Positions 61,301 to 64,000 of a stretch of DNA of 64,000 bases are shown one piece after another. The translations under genes were made by a program, and so were the position numbers. The notes under the pieces were generated by a model. The model made no database searches. It saw only the letters and a list, made by a program, of their open reading frames with translations, and had not been told where the DNA came from. Within the stretch, counting starts at the first letter, position 1; the number at the start of each line of letters is the position of its first letter. The stretch comes from Timema cristinae (taxonomy: Eukaryota > Arthropoda > Insecta > Phasmatodea > Timematidae), in contig JBCFYV010000925.1 in NCBI GenBank assembly GCA_039000515.1, forward strand, positions 124,001-188,000, written 5' to 3'.

Positions 61301-64000
61301 CGTGGGAAAATTTAAAAAAAAACAAAGTTTAGCTTTTAAATAAAATAATTGTAAGCCCACGGAGGGGAAAAAAAAAATTTTTTTAAAATCCCTTTTAAAA
61401 CCCGTTTTCCTACGGGAAAACCTGCAAACCATTGTTTTCTTTTTTAAATTTTTTTGTTCTTTTTAATTTTTTACCCCCCCCTTTTTTAAAACAATAAGGG
61501 GTTTAAAAATCGCCCCTGAAATTTTTTTTTAAAAAAATATCCCTTTAAGAAAAAAAAAATGAGGGAAAAAGAAGCAAAAAAACTTTTTGGTGCCCGGGAA
61601 CCAATTTTTTGGGCCCTTAGAAGGTTCGGGAGAAGAAAGGGGGGTCCCAAAAGGCGTTAATTAAGGGATTCCCGGGTTTCCCCCCTCTCTCCCCGGGCTT
61701 GCCAACGAAAAGAAAAAATTCCCAAAAGTACCCCGCCTAACTACTCTGGGCCCGTAACCCAAAGTTTTTTTTCAAAAGAAATAGAAGTTTATTAAGAAGA
61801 AATTAGTTGGGGAAGGAAAGGCAAGTTCAACCTTTTAAAAAAACCCCCCAAAAAAGGGGAAAAGTATGAAAATCTTGCCTCCCAAAATTGGGCATTTCGC
61901 AATAACATTCCCCACCCAATTTAAGGTTTAAAAGGCCGGGGGCAAAGATTTGGTTCAAATGCTTTTTTAAAAAGGAATCAAAAAACTTTTCTCTTTTAAA
62001 CCCGAGGGGGTACCCCTTTGCCAAGGGGCCGGGGGGGTTTAAAAAAGACAAATTGTTTAAGTTTTTTGCCCTTTATCGAGGGTTTTTTTTCAAAAAGAAA
62101 ACTTCCTCCTAACGGGGGTTTTTTTAATGTGGGATAAAACCCGGGTTTTGCCCCCCCCGTAGTTAAAAGGAAAGACCCCCCGTGAAAAATTTTCTAAAAG
62201 GGGAAAGGGGAACAAATGGGGCCCTTAAAAATCACTGAAAGATTTCCCCCTTTGGTTACCATATTTCCCTTGGGTATGAGGGGGGGGCGGGAAAGGTGCC
62301 TTCATCCCCCCCATTATTCATATTTCCACGAAAAAAAACATGAAATGAACAGTTTGCTTAGAGGTCCCCCGCCGGGAAACCATCCCCCTTTCTTGTCCCC
62401 CCAAGGGGTTTGGGTTTTAAAAACAAAATTTTTCACCAAAGGGTTTTAGCCCTTTTCATTGATTTTTTGAAAAACCCCTCAGCTGATTCCCCTGTCCTTT
62501 TTCCCTTGTTTGGAAACATGAAACCCCAAACCAAGAATAACATTGACGTTTTCCAACTTACTAAAAAAAAATTTCTTTGTTACAAAACAAAAAATTCCCC
62601 CGGGGCCCCCCCCAAACTTTCCCAAAATAAAACCCAAACCCCTTTTGGAAAAAACCCTTCAGGGGTCCAAAAAAACCCTCATTATAGGGGAAAGTGAGAT
62701 TTTTTTTAAACGGCACGGGTTAAAGGGCCCCCCCTTGAGTTTTTTTTTGATTTAGGGAAAGCTTTTGGCAGGGGCATCCCTTTAAAAAGTCCCAAGGGGG
62801 GAAACATTGCTTTTAAGGGTTTTCAAAGCGACGGGCTTTTAAACCTTTGTCAATAAAAAATTTTTTTACCCAGTGTTTAAATTTCCTTTTGTTTAAACCC
62901 TCCATTTCCCAAAAGGCCCCTAAAAAACAAAACCCTTTTTAAACCCAAAAACCTCCCCCCAAATTCCAAGCCCCCCCAACCCTTTTGTTTTCACCTCAAC
63001 GGGGTTTCAAAAAACCCCCTGATTTTATTTTTCTGAAAACCCAAAAAGTCGAACAATTTGCCCCCTTCCAATTCAGTTTTTTCACCCCCCACCTCCAAAA
63101 AAAAAACAAAAAATAAAGAGGGGCAAAAAAAAACCCGGGTTTTCCTCCCTTTTTAAAAATGCTCCCCATAAAAAAAAAGAATTTTTGGGGGGGGGGGGGA
63201 AATTGGAAAAAACAACGCCCGAAGAAGGAAAAAAAATTTTTAAAAAATAAAAAAAGAGAAAAAAGTTCAAAGACCCCCTTTTAAAAAAATTAAAACCTTT
63301 CCCCTTTCCTTCTAAAGCCGGGCCCTTTAAGGGCGACTAATCCAACAAAAGATGCCCTCCGCAACAAGGGAATTTTCCTTTTTCTAAAGGGGTCATCTTT
63401 TAAATGGACTACTTTGCCCCCCCAGGAAAAAAAAACCGGGCCCAACAAAGCCCCCCTTTTGGGGAAATCCCATTTTCTGTGAGGGAAAAAAATTCCCTCC
63501 GAAAAAACCCCAAAAGGGGGTTTTTGGGATTCATGTTTTAAAAAGCTCTTTTGGGCCCCATCTTGAGTACGGGGGCGGGAAAAAGGCAGATTCGGGTGCG
63601 ATTTTTTTTCTTTTTCCCCTGAAGTACTCATTTATTAAATTTTTGGGGTTTTTAAAATTTTAGAAAATCAAAGAAATATGGGTTTTCCCCTGTACTTTAG
63701 ATGGGTTTTTTTTCATTGAAAAACCCCCCGTTTTCCCTTTTTCCCCCGACTATTTCATATTCCCCTTTCCGTTTTTTTTAAAATTTTTATTTATTTTTTT
63801 TTTATAAACAAAAAAATTTTAATAATAGTTTTTTTACACATTTTAAAAAATTAAACTTTGGGAAAATTAAAACAGGATGTTTTTTTAATCCGGCTTGGGG
63901 GGGGTTTTTTTTAACTAAAAAACCCGGGAAATTACAAAAAAAAAAATTTTAAATGTTACCAAAATTCCCCTACCTCCCTAAATAAAACAACTTCCCAAAA

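Larger units (their letters stand above)
39990..64000. other. Homopolymer-smeared, low-quality sequence
   Basis: From about 39,990 the sequence consists almost wholly of short homopolymer runs (TTTTT, AAAA, CCCC, GGGG), including C and G runs that are uncommon in the first 40 kb, and a T-run of about 24 at 46227-46250. Three or four spots still resemble repeats seen in clean form earlier (near 40.96, 52.28, 57.19 and 58.29 kb), with single bases between runs lost or absorbed. Open frames here are rich in Lys, Phe, Pro and Gly because of the runs and show no family motif. I therefore annotate no gene in this 24 kb. Confidence 0.85.

Noticed and set aside
40000..64000. Dozens of open frames of 60-159 codons, e.g. 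52002-52481 and 63290-63631
   Set aside because: They are made of Lys/Phe/Pro/Gly runs caused by homopolymers, overlap on both strands and show no family motif.

Overview
The window looks like intergenic, transposon-filled DNA from an arthropod, most likely an insect. It is AT-rich, shows eukaryotic GT-AG introns and AATAAA signals, carries tRNA-derived SINEs, and holds transposon families (hAT, piggyBac, Helitron, LINE, long-TIR elements) typical of insect genomes. I found no intact host protein-coding gene, rRNA, functional tRNA or CRISPR array. Every recognisable protein is a broken transposable-element gene or a degenerate THAP-domain fragment.

Layout, 0-40 kb. 0.6-1.0 kb: a tRNA-like SINE. 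4.35-8.23 kb: a complete 3.9-kb cut-and-paste element with ~350-bp inverted repeats, a perfect 8-bp target duplication and a dead spliced transposase. 8.6-9.6 kb: an unrecognised decayed reading frame with 33-bp internal repeats. 10.7-15.2 kb: a second element with ~570-bp inverted repeats around a dead transposase on the minus strand. 15.5-15.7 kb: a SINE head joined to a TTGGCCTAAAA minisatellite. 16.9-18.3 kb: a large inverted array of palindromes and spacers with higher-order periodicity. 20-22.4 kb: tRNA-like and SINE sequence and a THAP pseudogene. 22.55-27.31 kb: a hAT element with a broken three-exon transposase, itself hit by a 722-bp hAT-type MITE. 28.3-28.6 kb: a MITE with a perfect 8-bp duplication. 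28.9-30.9 kb: a SINE split by a probable solo LTR, both insertions shown by target duplications. 31.1-31.35 kb: the same minisatellite, inverted, next to a SINE body. 31.9-32.6 kb: a Helitron-type 3' end. 33.0-36.3 kb: more SINE copies, a further MITE and a 100-N scaffold gap. 37.3-37.8 kb: the 3' end of a LINE. 38.8-40.0 kb: a broken piggyBac transposase.

40-64 kb. From about 39.99 kb the text changes character: nearly every position belongs to a homopolymer run, including C and G runs that are rare before. SINE and tRNA-like motifs can still be discerned, with the bases between runs lost or absorbed. The simplest reading is genuine host repeat DNA with a poor, homopolymer-smeared consensus. 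Open frames there should not be trusted.

The features do not form a pathway. They record successive insertions: non-autonomous MITEs and SINEs landing in and beside older autonomous elements. The most distinctive unexplained structure is the palindrome/spacer array at 16.9-18.3 kb. Next come the minisatellite that joins SINE pieces at two loci, and the precisely dated SINE/LTR nest at 28.9-30.9 kb.
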